Shown here one piece after another: positions 44,742 to 53,108 of a DNA stretch of 64,000 bases (position 1 is the first letter of the stretch; every line of letters begins with the position of its first letter). Under the pieces are notes generated by a model. The model did not search any database. It was not told the DNA's origin and worked only from the letters and a program-made list of their open reading frames with translations. The stretch covers positions 34,039-98,038 of the forward strand of contig NZ_JACHWP010000005.1 of the NCBI RefSeq assembly GCF_014191425.1, given 5' to 3'. The position numbers were made by a program, and so were the translations under genes. The DNA is from Helcobacillus massiliensis (GTDB lineage: Bacteria > Actinomycetota > Actinomycetes > Actinomycetales > Dermabacteraceae).

Positions 44742-46603
44742 TTCTGTCCTCCCTTTGGCTTGGGGCTGCGGGTGTCGAAGTCGTAGTCGATGTCGGCGAC
44801 CGCCGGGTCCCGGCGGAACTCCTCGGGGATCTCGATCTCACCGGTTCGCGAGAACGGGTCCTTGCCCTCCTCCATCGCCAGGGTGATGTTGTGCGGGTGC
44901 GGAGTTCCCTCGATCGGCATGCCGTGCTCGTCCACGAATGCATCCTCAGGGCGATGGTTCGGGTCGTTGACCGCGCGCTCCAGCTGCTTGATCTTCTTGT
45001 TGCGGGCGCGCAGGCGGCGGAACAGGTTGAAGTACATGATCAGCAGCACGAACGAGAACGGGAATGCGCCGAGGATCGTGCCGGTCTGCACGGTGTCCAC
45101 CACGGCGCTGCCGCCGATGGACAGCAGCACCACCGCCACGGTTGCGATCGAGAACACCAGGATCACGCGGAACCACGGGCCGGACTTCTTCGGGGCCGAC
45201 ACGAACTCGGCGAGCGCGTAGGTGCCCGAGTCCAGGGAGGTCACGTAGTAGGTGGCCACCAGGATGGTCGCGACGACCAGCAGGACGGTGCCCACCACGG
45301 GGATCATGTCCAGCATTGCGAACAGGCCCGCGGAGGTGTCCTCCGCGATGGCGCCGGAGATCGCCTCATTCGATCGCTGGTCGTAGAACAGGCCGGCGGC
45401 GCCGATGATGCCCACCCAGACCATGACGATGAGGGAGGGGACGATGGTGACGCCGAGGACGAAGCTGCGGATGGTGCGGCCGCGGGAGATGCGGGCGATG
45501 AAGCCGGCCACGAACGGGCTGAAGGCGATCACCCAGCACCAGATGAACACGGTCCACCAGCCGTTCCAGGAGTCCTGCCAGGTCTCCAGCGGGCCGGTGG
45601 CGCCGTCGGCGCCGGTGTAGAAGCTCATCGAGATGAAGTTCTGGATGAACGAGCCGAAGGTCTCGAACAGGGTGGACAGGATGTAGACGGTCGGTCCGAA
45701 TACGAACACCCCGACGATCAGGGCCACCGACAGGTAGGAGTTCAGCTCGGAGATCCGCTTCATGCCCTTGTTGACGCCCATGAAGGCGGATACCGCGGTG
45801 AGCGCGCCGAGGCCGAGGATGACTGTGAACCACAGCACCGGCGAGCTGGTCAGGCCGGTGAAGGAGGCGATGCCGGAGGAGAACTGCATGGCGGCGAAGC
45901 CGAAGGAGGTGGCCAGGCCCAGCGTGGTGGCGATGATCGCGAGCATCTCCACGACCACGCCGGCGGGGCGCTGCGCGGCGCGGGGCAGGAAGTCCACGGT
46001 CGCCTCGCGGAAGGTGAGGGTCTTGCCGAGGTTGTGGTGCGAGTACGCCAGGCACACGGCGACGGCGCCGTACATGATCCAGGCGGTCAGACCCCAGTGG
46101 AAGTACGTCCACACGATGCCGACATCACCGGTGTTGGCGCCGCCGGCGATGACGCGGTGCTCGCTCTCCGGCTTGAGCATGATCGGCTCGGCGATCGACC
46201 AGAAGATCAGGCCGATGCCCTGGCCGCAGGCGAACAGCATGGAGTACCAGGCGAAGTTCGAGTGCTCGGGCTTCGCCTTCGGCCCACCGAGGCGCACCTT
46301 GCCGACCTTCGAGAAGCACAGCCAGGTGCACAGCGCCACGGCGATCAGCGAGTACATCACGAAGTACCAGGTCCAGCCGGAGGTGACCTTGGTGCGCAGA
46401 TAGGAGATGAAGTCCGAGGCCGCATCTGGTGCCACGGTCACGGTGATGACCAGTGCGACGATCAGGATCGGCGGCAGCACCTTGATGATGAGGGAGTCGA
46501 TCGGCGGGATCGACCGTCCGCGGAAGCGGGGGAGATCGACTCCCACCTGCTCCGTCGGTGGCTGGGAGCCGGGTGATGCTGGGGGGATGGATGATGAGGG
46601 CAT
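44738..46603 (-). CDS. BCCT-family carrier, probable creatinine/creatine or betaine importer
   Basis: 621 residues, 12 membrane helices. The family signature in helices 8 and the following loop is present: WCWVIAFSPFVAGFIARISRGRTIRSFVLG in pieces, with FHWGLTAWIMYG and GWTWYF. The cytoplasmic C-terminal tail (about 100 residues) is acidic, not basic like the osmosensing tail of BetP, so catabolic uptake rather than osmotic control is likely. ATG 46603 with AAGGAGGAG six bases upstream. First gene of the transporter-creatininase-creatinase operon. The exact substrate is inferred from position. Confidence 0.88.
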   Translation of the reverse strand: MPSSSIPPASPGSQPPTEQVGVDLPRFRGRSIPPIDSLIIKVLPPILIVALVITVTVAPDAASDFISYLRTKVTSGWTWYFVMYSLIAVALCTWLCFSKVGKVRLGGPKAKPEHSNFAWYSMLFACGQGIGLIFWSIAEPIMLKPESEHRVIAGGANTGDVGIVWTYFHWGLTAWIMYGAVAVCLAYSHHNLGKTLTFREATVDFLPRAAQRPAGVVVEMLAIIATTLGLATSFGFAAMQFSSGIASFTGLTSSPVLWFTVILGLGALTAVSAFMGVNKGMKRISELNSYLSVALIVGVFVFGPTVYILSTLFETFGSFIQNFISMSFYTGADGATGPLETWQDSWNGWWTVFIWCWVIAFSPFVAGFIARISRGRTIRSFVLGVTIVPSLIVMVWVGIIGAAGLFYDQRSNEAISGAIAEDTSAGLFAMLDMIPVVGTVLLVVATILVATYYVTSLDSGTYALAEFVSAPKKSGPWFRVILVFSIATVAVVLLSIGGSAVVDTVQTGTILGAFPFSFVLLIMYFNLFRRLRARNKKIKQLERAVNDPNHRPEDAFVDEHGMPIEGTPHPHNITLAMEEGKDPFSRTGEIEIPEEFRRDPAVADIDYDFDTRSPKPKGGQK

Positions 46604-46644
46604 GCGTTCTCCTCCTTGCGAGGCGCGGCGCAGATGGTCAAAAA

Positions 46645-46669
46645 GTTGCGTCAGCAACAACTAGGTTGC
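46645..46669. promoter_or_regulatory. Three GTTGC/GCAAC boxes at the BCCT transcription start
   Basis: GTTGC (46645), 4 bases, GCAAC (46654), 6 bases, GTTGC (46665). They cover about -1 to +24 of the predicted BCCT transcript. The half-site is the same as upstream of creatinase and the MHS-type gene. Confidence 0.55.
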
Positions 46670-46674
46670 AAAAG

Positions 46675-46680
46675 ACTATA
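46675..46680 (-). promoter_or_regulatory. -10 box TATAGT of the BCCT operon
   Basis: The best -10-like hexamer in the gap. No good -35 is visible; instead the -35 region is covered by the CRP-like palindrome, as in an activator-dependent promoter. Confidence 0.45.
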
Positions 46681-46699
46681 TCGTGACCGGGGTCACGAT
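46680..46699. promoter_or_regulatory. CRP/GlxR-like palindrome upstream of the BCCT operon
   Basis: ATCGTGACC, two bases, GGTCACGAT: 9-base perfect arms containing GTGA-N6-TCAC (46683-46696), close to the GlxR/CRP consensus TGTGA-N6-TCACA. It replaces the -35 region of the BCCT promoter and begins 15 bases after the end of the MHS-type gene. Confidence 0.6.
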
Positions 46700-46714
46700 G
46701 GAATCACGGACTCC

Positions 46715-48031
46715 TCAGGTCAGCGGGCGACGACTCGTCTCGGGGGACAGCGCCACCGCGATGAACGACACCACAGCGGCGCCGATCAGGTAGTAGGACG
46801 GCGCGATCTGCGAACCGGACGTCGCGATCAGCCAGGTGCAGATCGCCGGCGCGGTGCCGCCGAAGATCGCATTGCCCAGGTTGAAGCTGACGGCGAAGCC
46901 GGAGTAGCGCACCCGGGTGGGGAACAGTTCGGACAGGAAGCTCGGCAGGGTGCCGTCGTTGAGCGTGAGGGCGAAGCCCAGGACCACCTGCACCAGCAGG
47001 ATCACGACGAAGCTGCCGGTGTTCAGCAGCATGAATGCCGGAATCGTCAGCACCACGGCCAGGACCGCCGCGGCCATCAGCACCCGTCGGCGCCCGAAGC
47101 GGTCCGACAGCGAGCCGGTGACGAAGATGAAGCCGATGTAGGTGATGAGCGCGACCGTGGTGGCGATGTAGCTCAGGGTCGAATCCAGCTTCACGACCTC
47201 GGACAAGTAGGTCGGCATGTAGCTGAGGATCACGTAGAAGCCCACTGCGTTCAGCAGCACCGCGCCGAAGGCTCGCAGCAGCGCAGGCCAGTGGTCGCGG
47301 AACATCTGCATCATCGGGGCCTTGATGACCTCGTCCTCCGCGGAGATCTCCTGGAAGGCCGGGGTGTCCTCCAGCTTGTTGCGGATGTAGCGGCCGATCA
47401 GGCCCATCGGTGCGGCGAGCAGGAACGGGACGCGCCATCCCCAGTCGTGCATCTGCGCATCGGTGAGGACGGCGGTGGACACCGCTGCGAACAGCGAGCC
47501 CATCAGCAGGCCGGTGGCGGTGGAGGCGGGGACCACTGCGGCGTAGCGGCCCCGCTTGTCCGCCGGGGCGTACTCCACGAGGAATGCGGAGGCGCCCGCG
47601 TACTCGCCGGAGGCGGAGAATCCCTGCACCAGGCGGCACGCCAGCAGCAGCAGGGGAGCGGCCACGCCGATCGTGGCGTACCCGGGGATGAGGGCGATGC
47701 AGAAGGTGGCGGCGCTCATGATGAGGATCGACCAGCTCAGAGCTGTGCGCCGACCGATCCGGTCGCCGAGGTGTCCCCAGAAGAAGCCGCCGAGCGGGCG
47801 GATGAGGAAGGAGATCGCGAACAGGCCGAAGGTCAGCAGCAGCTTGTTCTTCGAATCCGGGAAGAAGACTTCGGAGATGACCACCGCGAAGTAGCCGTAG
47901 ACGGCGTAGTCGAACCATTCGACGAAGTTGCCGATGAAGCTGGCGGTGAGGACCCGCGTGCGGGTCTGGCGGAGGGTCTCGGCCTTGCGGGGCTGGCCCG
48001 ACAGGGTGGTGGAGGTGGGTGCTGAACTCAT
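46715..48031 (-). CDS. MHS-family (ProP-like) metabolite:proton symporter
   Basis: 438 residues, 12 membrane helices, MHS branch of the MFS: FIGNFVEWFDYAVYGYFAVVIS near 29, GHLGDRIGRRTALSWSILIMS, LVQGFSASGEYAGASAFLVEYAP, SDRFGRRRVLM. ProP-like carriers take up betaine, proline or related zwitterions, so with this locus a second port for creatinine, creatine or betaine is reasonable but unproven. ATG 48031 with AAAGGATC upstream. Operator-like GTTGC/GCAAC repeats lie 58 bases before the start. Divergent from the SDR. Confidence 0.85.
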   Translation of the reverse strand: MSSAPTSTTLSGQPRKAETLRQTRTRVLTASFIGNFVEWFDYAVYGYFAVVISEVFFPDSKNKLLLTFGLFAISFLIRPLGGFFWGHLGDRIGRRTALSWSILIMSAATFCIALIPGYATIGVAAPLLLLACRLVQGFSASGEYAGASAFLVEYAPADKRGRYAAVVPASTATGLLMGSLFAAVSTAVLTDAQMHDWGWRVPFLLAAPMGLIGRYIRNKLEDTPAFQEISAEDEVIKAPMMQMFRDHWPALLRAFGAVLLNAVGFYVILSYMPTYLSEVVKLDSTLSYIATTVALITYIGFIFVTGSLSDRFGRRRVLMAAAVLAVVLTIPAFMLLNTGSFVVILLVQVVLGFALTLNDGTLPSFLSELFPTRVRYSGFAVSFNLGNAIFGGTAPAICTWLIATSGSQIAPSYYLIGAAVVSFIAVALSPETSRRPLT

Positions 48032-48080
48032 CGTGATCCTTTGAGTCGGGGGCGCTGCAGGCGTCATCGCCGCGCCGAAG

Positions 48081-48105
48081 GCAACCGGGTTGCGGGAATT
48101 GCAAC
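48081..48105. promoter_or_regulatory. GCAAC-N3-GTTGC-N7-GCAAC operator upstream of the MHS-type carrier
   Basis: GTTGC (48089-48093) and GCAAC (48101-48105) have the same N7 spacing as the creatinase operator, with an extra GCAAC at 48081. A CAATAG -10-like box (minus strand, 48117-48122) would place them at about +5 to +21. Confidence 0.6.
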
Positions 48106-48223
48106 TCCTTGGCTGGCTATTGAACCACCGACTGTGATCTGCGTCTACTGCTTCGCCCGGCGAGTGCCCGGGCATCGCCGTACGATGACAGCATCACCCG
48201 CCCCGATCCCCGGAGGAATCCGC

Positions 48224-49012
48224 ATGCACCAGAACGAGAATCAGCGCACCGCCGTCGTCACCGGCGCGAGCTCCGGCATCGGCCGCGCCGTCGCCCGCCG
48301 CCTGCAGGCCGACGGGTTCCACGTCCTCGCCGTCGCCCGCCGCGGCGACCGGCTCGAGGCGCTTGCGGCCGAGACCGGCGTCTCGACACTCGTCGTGGAC
48401 GTCTCCGATGGGGCATCCGTGGACCGCCTCGCCGAACGCGCAGCCGAGCTCTTCCCCCAGGGCGTCAGCGCCCTCATCAACGTGGCCGGAGGCGCCCTCG
48501 GAGTGGACTGGGTGGAGCGCGCGGACTTCGAGAAGTGGACCGGCATGTACGCCTCGAACGTCCTCGGCGCCGGGCGCGTCACCAAAGCGCTGCTGCCGCA
48601 GATCCGCACCGCCGGCGGCGGCGACATCGTCTTCCTGACCTCCACCGCCGCACAGGTCGCCTACGAGGGCGGTTCCGGATACAACGCCGCGAAGGCGGCC
48701 GAGCACATGCTCGCAGCGGCCCTGCGGCTCGAACTCGCCGGCGAGCCGATCCGCGTCATCGAAGTCGCGCCCGGTCTCGTGCACACGGACGAGTTCTCCC
48801 TGACCCGCCTCGGCGGCGACCAGGCCGCGGCCGATGCCGTCTACGAGGGCGTCGAGAAGCCGCTGACCGCGCAGGACGTCGCCGATGTCATCGCCTACAG
48901 CATCGAACTGCCCGCCCACGTCAACCTCGACCTCATCACGATGCGGCCGGTGGCGCAGGCGGCGGCCCACAAACTGATGCGCCGACCCCTCGAGGTCAAG
49001 CGGACACCGTGA
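48224..49012 (+). CDS. Short-chain dehydrogenase/reductase (classical SDR)
   Basis: 262 residues. Cofactor loop VVTGASSGIGRAVARRL near 11, VARRGDRLEAL (an Arg pair suggests NADP), active-site Ser in FLTSTAAQ, and Tyr-Lys in GYNAAKAAEHML near 155. YdfG-like family members reduce beta-hydroxy acids or ketones; the substrate here is unknown. ATG 48224 with GGAGGAA seven bases upstream; a longer frame to 48041 is rejected. It ends 17 bases inside the convergent pterin dehydratase gene. Confidence 0.87.
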   Translation: MHQNENQRTAVVTGASSGIGRAVARRLQADGFHVLAVARRGDRLEALAAETGVSTLVVDVSDGASVDRLAERAAELFPQGVSALINVAGGALGVDWVERADFEKWTGMYASNVLGAGRVTKALLPQIRTAGGGDIVFLTSTAAQVAYEGGSGYNAAKAAEHMLAAALRLELAGEPIRVIEVAPGLVHTDEFSLTRLGGDQAAADAVYEGVEKPLTAQDVADVIAYSIELPAHVNLDLITMRPVAQAAAHKLMRRPLEVKRTP

Positions 49013-49304
49013 GCCCCTGCTCCTCTGCGAGCCGAACGATCTGCTCGCCGAGCGCGACGTCCCTGTCGCTGAGGGATCCGACGTCATGCGAGGACAGCGC
49101 CAGGCGCACCCGGTTGAACCGGATGTCGATATCGGGGTGGTGGTCAGCGGCCTCCGCGAGCTCCGCAACGCCGGTAACGAAGCGGATCGCATCCGCGAAG
49201 GACCGGCCCTTCGCCTGCAGGTGTGCGGTGGAGTCCTCAATGCGCCACTGCGGCATGCGCTCAGCCGCCGCGGCGTCGGTGATGGAATCGTGGTTCTTCG
49301 TCAT
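48996..49304 (-). CDS. Pterin-4a-carbinolamine dehydratase (PCD/DCoH family)
   Basis: 102 residues. The active-site pattern EAADHHPDIDIRFNRVRL is complete, with two adjacent His and the Asp that acts in dehydration of 4a-hydroxytetrahydrobiopterin. No phenylalanine hydroxylase is in the window. Family members can also support molybdopterin or act as unknown pterin enzymes. Its end overlaps the convergent SDR end by 17 bp. Confidence 0.85.
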   Translation of the reverse strand: MTKNHDSITDAAAAERMPQWRIEDSTAHLQAKGRSFADAIRFVTGVAELAEAADHHPDIDIRFNRVRLALSSHDVGSLSDRDVALGEQIVRLAEEQGLTVSA

Positions 49305-49339
49305 GGCCCCACGCTAGGCCAGGTGCGCTGGGCGCAGGA

Positions 49340-49612
49340 TCAGACGTCGATCTCGATCTCGCCGATTCCGCGGGACACGCAGGTGGTCATGTGGGTCTCG
49401 TGCTCGTCGTCCATCAGGAACTCGTCCTGGTGGTCGACCTCGCCGGACACCAGCGGCACCACGCAGGTGCCGCACACGCCGCCCTCGCAGGAGTAGTCCA
49501 TGTCGATGCCGGCGTCCAGCAGGGCCTGCAGCAGGGACTGGCCCTCTTCGACCTCGACGGTCTTCTGCGACTTCAGGCACTTCGCGGTGAACGGCTCTCC
49601 GAACAGGGACAT
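49340..49612 (-). CDS. Orphan plant-type [2Fe-2S] ferredoxin
   Basis: 90 residues from ATG 49612 (GAGGAG six bases upstream). Cluster ligands: CEGGVCGTCVVPLVSGEVDH plus a fourth Cys in MTTCVSRG, the pattern Cx4Cx2C...C. The stretch SGEVDHQDEFL resembles the C-terminal ferredoxin domain of phthalate/vanillate-type oxygenase reductases rather than adrenodoxin. Here it stands alone, without reductase or oxygenase nearby, so its partner must be encoded elsewhere. Confidence 0.85.
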   Translation of the reverse strand: MSLFGEPFTAKCLKSQKTVEVEEGQSLLQALLDAGIDMDYSCEGGVCGTCVVPLVSGEVDHQDEFLMDDEHETHMTTCVSRGIGEIEIDV

Positions 49613-49705
49613 GTCATCTCCTCGATCCAGCTGATGGGAACAGCGCACACAGGTTCTCACACGGGCGCTGTGGACCCGAAGGGTCTGCCTGCTCCATCAC
49701 ATCGG

Positions 49706-50359
49706 TCAGATCACGAACCGGTCCCGCGCCCACCGCGTCAACTCGTAGCGGTTGGATACCTGCAGCTTCTTCAGCACTTTCGACATGTGCGTCTCCACGG
49801 TGCGGTCGGAGATGAACAGTTCGCTCGCGGTCTCCCGGTACGTGTACCCGCGGGCGATCAGCTTCATCACTTCGGTCTCGCGCGGTGACAGGAGGTCCAG
49901 CTCCGTCGGCCTCGGCGGCGCCTGCCCCCGGAACGCATCGAGCACGAACCCGGCCAGGCGCGGGGAGAACACCGCATCGCCCTCCGCGATCCGGTGCACC
50001 GCATCCGCGAGGTCCTCGCCGGTGATGGACTTCGTGACGTAGCCGCGGGCGCCGGCGCGTATCACGGCGATGACGTCATCGGCGGCGTCGGACACGCTGA
50101 GGCCCAGGCACCGCACCTCCTCGCCGACGGAGCGCGCCACTTCCGCACCCCCGCCGCCGTGGCCGCCCGGCAGATGCACGTCGAGAAGCACCACGTCGGG
50201 CTTCTCCCGCCCGATCACGGTGATCGCCTCGTCGACGGTCGCGGCCGTGCCGACCACTTCGATCGACGGGTCGGCCCGCTGCAGTTCGTCGATGACGCCG
50301 AGCTGGAAGATGCGGTGGTCGTCCACCACCACGATCCTCACCGTGTCCTTCGTGCTCAT
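49706..50359 (-). CDS. NarL/LuxR-family response regulator
   Basis: 217 residues. Receiver domain with VVDDH near 11, phosphoacceptor Asp60 (VVLLDVHLPG), the switch Ser/Thr in LGLSVSD and Lys in GYVTKSITGED. The C-terminal HTH (about 150-215) contains LSPRETEVMKLIARGYTYRETASELFIS and VETHMSKVLKKLQV. Forms a 4 bp-overlap operon with the kinase at 50356-51723; kinase first. The pair resembles the envelope-stress LiaRS/PdtaS-like group with PspC. Confidence 0.9.
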   Translation of the reverse strand: MSTKDTVRIVVVDDHRIFQLGVIDELQRADPSIEVVGTAATVDEAITVIGREKPDVVLLDVHLPGGHGGGGAEVARSVGEEVRCLGLSVSDAADDVIAVIRAGARGYVTKSITGEDLADAVHRIAEGDAVFSPRLAGFVLDAFRGQAPPRPTELDLLSPRETEVMKLIARGYTYRETASELFISDRTVETHMSKVLKKLQVSNRYELTRWARDRFVI

Positions 50360-51723
50360 GGCTGTCCTTCCTCGGGGCGCTCCAGTCGCAGCGCCACCTC
50401 CATGCCGCCGCCGGCGGCGCGGCGCACCCGGGCGGTGCCGCCGGCGCGCCTCATCCGGCCGATGATCGACTCTCGCACACCCAGGCGGTCCTCCGGCACC
50501 GCGTCGAGGTCGAAGCCCTCACCGCGGTCGCGCACGAACGCTTCGATGACGTCGGGGGAGATGTCCACGAACACCCGCACACCGGTGCCGCCGTGCCGAA
50601 CCGCGTTGCTGGTCGCCTCCCGCAGCGCCTTCACCAGCGGCCGCGCCCGGGGGCACAGGGGGGCGTCGCCGACGATGACCGTCACGATCTCCACGGCGTG
50701 CTCCGCCTGCAGATCCGCGCACATCTCCTCGACCGCAGTGCGCAGGCTGCTGCCGTCCGCCTCCGCCTGGGCGTCCTGCTGCCCGTACAGCCATCGCCGC
50801 AGCTCCGCTTCCTGCAGCCGCGCGAGCTGCTTCATCGACTCGCCGTCGCGGCCGGACTGCTGGATCACGGTGAGGGTCTGCAGCACCGAATCGTGCAGGT
50901 GCGCGGTGATCTCCTGGCGCTGCTGCGCGAGCGCCCGCTCCTGCGACTCCTCCTGCAGGCCCCGCCACAGTCGCCGCAGCCACGGCACCAGCACTGCCGC
51001 CACCAGCAGCATCACGATGACCGCGACGGCCAGCGCCACCAGCAGAGCGCGGGGGCCGAACAGGGCGGCGGCCATGCCGAGCGACCCGGCGAGCAGCAGC
51101 ACCACGGACAGCCCCAGCGCCACGATCGCGACCGAGGGCACCTGCGCGATCCGACCGCCCCACCGGGCGCGGTCCACCGCGTTCAGCGGCAGCACCCCGA
51201 GGGCGATGCCGGCGGCGCTGATGCCGCAGAACGCGGCGATCTGAGGCCAGCTCGGCAGCGCCCACACCACCGTGGTGCCGATGCCGGTCACCGTCAGCAT
51301 CACGGCCGCGCCGACGAGAGCAGCGATGAGCATCCACTGCAGGAGCTGCGAGGCGGGGGAGCGCAGCGCCATCGACGCATCCGACAGCGCCGGCCGGCCC
51401 CGCATCGGCGCCTGCGAGAGCCCCATCAGCAGCTCCCGCTCCGCCGATTCGTCCAGCGGCAGCGCCCACCAGGCCACCATGTAGGCGAACACGATGCCGC
51501 TGGCCAGGCCCGCGAACGTCAGCGCGACCATCGGCGGCTGGTTGAGGCCGAGCGTGACCGGCACAGCGGCGAAGATCATCACGAAGGACAGAAGGGTCAG
51601 GCCCCGGATCGGGGCGACCGGCACACCGCAGCCGCGGGCGAGGGCGCCGCACACGCCGACCAGTTGAGCGTCGGTGAGGGTCCGCGCCCATCGATCGGCC
51701 GACGGCTGGGTGATCTCGGGCAT
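50356..51723 (-). CDS. Sensor histidine kinase with N-terminal PspC domain
   Basis: 455 residues. Residues about 12-90 form a PspC domain (LVGVCGALARGCGVPVAPIRGLT, ending AYMVAWWALPLDES). Further membrane helices are at about 130-150, 160-180, 200-225 and 230-247. The phosphoacceptor is His277 in EITAHLHDSVLQTLTVIQ, HisKA_3 type. The HATPase has an N-box LREATSNAVRHGGTG and VRDRGEGFDLDAV. The PspC part likely senses membrane state. Overlaps the response regulator by 4 bp and is divergent from a second PspC protein 15 bases away. Confidence 0.9.
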   Translation of the reverse strand: MPEITQPSADRWARTLTDAQLVGVCGALARGCGVPVAPIRGLTLLSFVMIFAAVPVTLGLNQPPMVALTFAGLASGIVFAYMVAWWALPLDESAERELLMGLSQAPMRGRPALSDASMALRSPASQLLQWMLIAALVGAAVMLTVTGIGTTVVWALPSWPQIAAFCGISAAGIALGVLPLNAVDRARWGGRIAQVPSVAIVALGLSVVLLLAGSLGMAAALFGPRALLVALAVAVIVMLLVAAVLVPWLRRLWRGLQEESQERALAQQRQEITAHLHDSVLQTLTVIQQSGRDGESMKQLARLQEAELRRWLYGQQDAQAEADGSSLRTAVEEMCADLQAEHAVEIVTVIVGDAPLCPRARPLVKALREATSNAVRHGGTGVRVFVDISPDVIEAFVRDRGEGFDLDAVPEDRLGVRESIIGRMRRAGGTARVRRAAGGGMEVALRLERPEEGQP

Positions 51724-51737
51724 GCCACTATGGTGCC

Positions 51738-53108
51738 ATGGCAGAACCCCACGACGACGGGTCCCGCAGCGTCTTCGACACCGTCATCGCGCCGCCCCGC
51801 TCCCTCACACCGCGCGACCGCGCCCTGCGCTACGGCGTGGTGCGCCGGCCCGGAGGCGGCTTCGTCGGCGGTGTGTGCCTCGCCCTCGCCGACGGGTTCG
51901 GCCTTCCCACCCGCCTGGTCCGCGCGTGCGCGGTCCTCCTCGGCATCCTCGGCATCGGCCCCCTCATCTACCTGATCCTGCTGATCCTGCTGCCGCGCCA
52001 GCTGCCCGGCTCCCGCTTCGACACGCCCCTGCAGGCGCTGCGCCGGCGCCGCCCGCAGCCGGGCGACCTCGTCATCGCTGCCGCGATCCCCCCGGCGGTG
52101 ATCCTCGCCGGGCTCGCCGTCTGGGCCTACATCCGCTGGTTCGTGCTCGCCCTCGCATTCCTGCTGCCGCTGCTGCTGGTGCTGCTGGCGATCGTCGTGG
52201 TGGGCGGCTGGCAGTCCTCCCGCGCCCGCTCCGCCTACATCGTCGGGCAGCTCGGTGCCCGAGCCGGCATCCTCACCGAGCACGAACTCGCCGACCTCGT
52301 GGGCCGTCTGCGCCGCGACGCACCGCTGGCGTGGGGCGCCGACGCCGATCCCCGCGCCACCGGCCGCGCCGACGCCACCACCGACCCGGGTGGAAGGCCG
52401 ACGGATCCCCGCACCTCCACGGTCCTGTTCGCGATCGCCGCTCTCACCGGCATCGCTGCGTTCAGCATCCTGTCCCTCTTCCCGCACCTCGCGCCGACCC
52501 TCAACCCCGACGGGCCGCTGGCCTTCATCGGCCGGATCGGCGCCGGCGCCTCGGCGACCCTCGCACTCACCGGCGCGGCGCTGATCGTGCTCGGCCTGCG
52601 CGGCCGCACCGATACGCGACTCGTGGTCCTCGGCACGGTGTGCGCCGTCGCGCTCGCGGGCTCGGTGATGTGGGTGCGGCTCACCGATTCCCGCCACCAG
52701 GACCCGGTGGTGGTGAGCGTCGCCGAGTACGAGCCCGGCACGGTCGTGCCCTGTTCACCGGGCGGTCCGCGCGACTGGTCCACGCCCGTGGTGCTGGACA
52801 TGTCCGCGCTGCCGCCGCCGCCCGACCCGGCGGAAGCGGAGGCGCAGTGGCGGGCGAAGAACCCGTCGGCCCCCGCCGCCGAGTCCCCGCAGCTGGCGAT
52901 GCGGGTGGTGTGCGACCGGCCCGTCGGGGACGTCACCGTGATCATGCCGAAGCACTCCTGGGATGTGGGCTCGGACATCACCACCGGCATGGGCAGGCAG
53001 CGCGGCACGGAGCATCGCGGCACGGATGCGTGGAACCCGTCGGCTGTGCAGGTCCGCGTGATCGGGCGCCTCGGCGTCGGCGACGTCACCTGGAAGGAGG
53101 CACGATGA
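51738..53108 (+). CDS. PspC-domain multi-pass membrane protein
   Basis: 456 residues. The PspC domain (about 30-95) reads RRPGGGFVGGVCLALADGFGLPTRLVRACAVLLG and ends in LILLPRQ. Helices at about 110-155, and three more at 220-300, are followed by an extracytoplasmic tail (about 310-456) with cell-wall-active-antibiotics-response-like beta segments (DVTVIMPKHSWDVGSDITTG, IGRLGVGDVTW). Divergent from the PspC kinase, as in phage-shock-like envelope systems. The stop overlaps the next gene by 4 bp (ATGA). Confidence 0.82.
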   Translation: MAEPHDDGSRSVFDTVIAPPRSLTPRDRALRYGVVRRPGGGFVGGVCLALADGFGLPTRLVRACAVLLGILGIGPLIYLILLILLPRQLPGSRFDTPLQALRRRRPQPGDLVIAAAIPPAVILAGLAVWAYIRWFVLALAFLLPLLLVLLAIVVVGGWQSSRARSAYIVGQLGARAGILTEHELADLVGRLRRDAPLAWGADADPRATGRADATTDPGGRPTDPRTSTVLFAIAALTGIAAFSILSLFPHLAPTLNPDGPLAFIGRIGAGASATLALTGAALIVLGLRGRTDTRLVVLGTVCAVALAGSVMWVRLTDSRHQDPVVVSVAEYEPGTVVPCSPGGPRDWSTPVVLDMSALPPPPDPAEAEAQWRAKNPSAPAAESPQLAMRVVCDRPVGDVTVIMPKHSWDVGSDITTGMGRQRGTEHRGTDAWNPSAVQVRVIGRLGVGDVTWKEAR

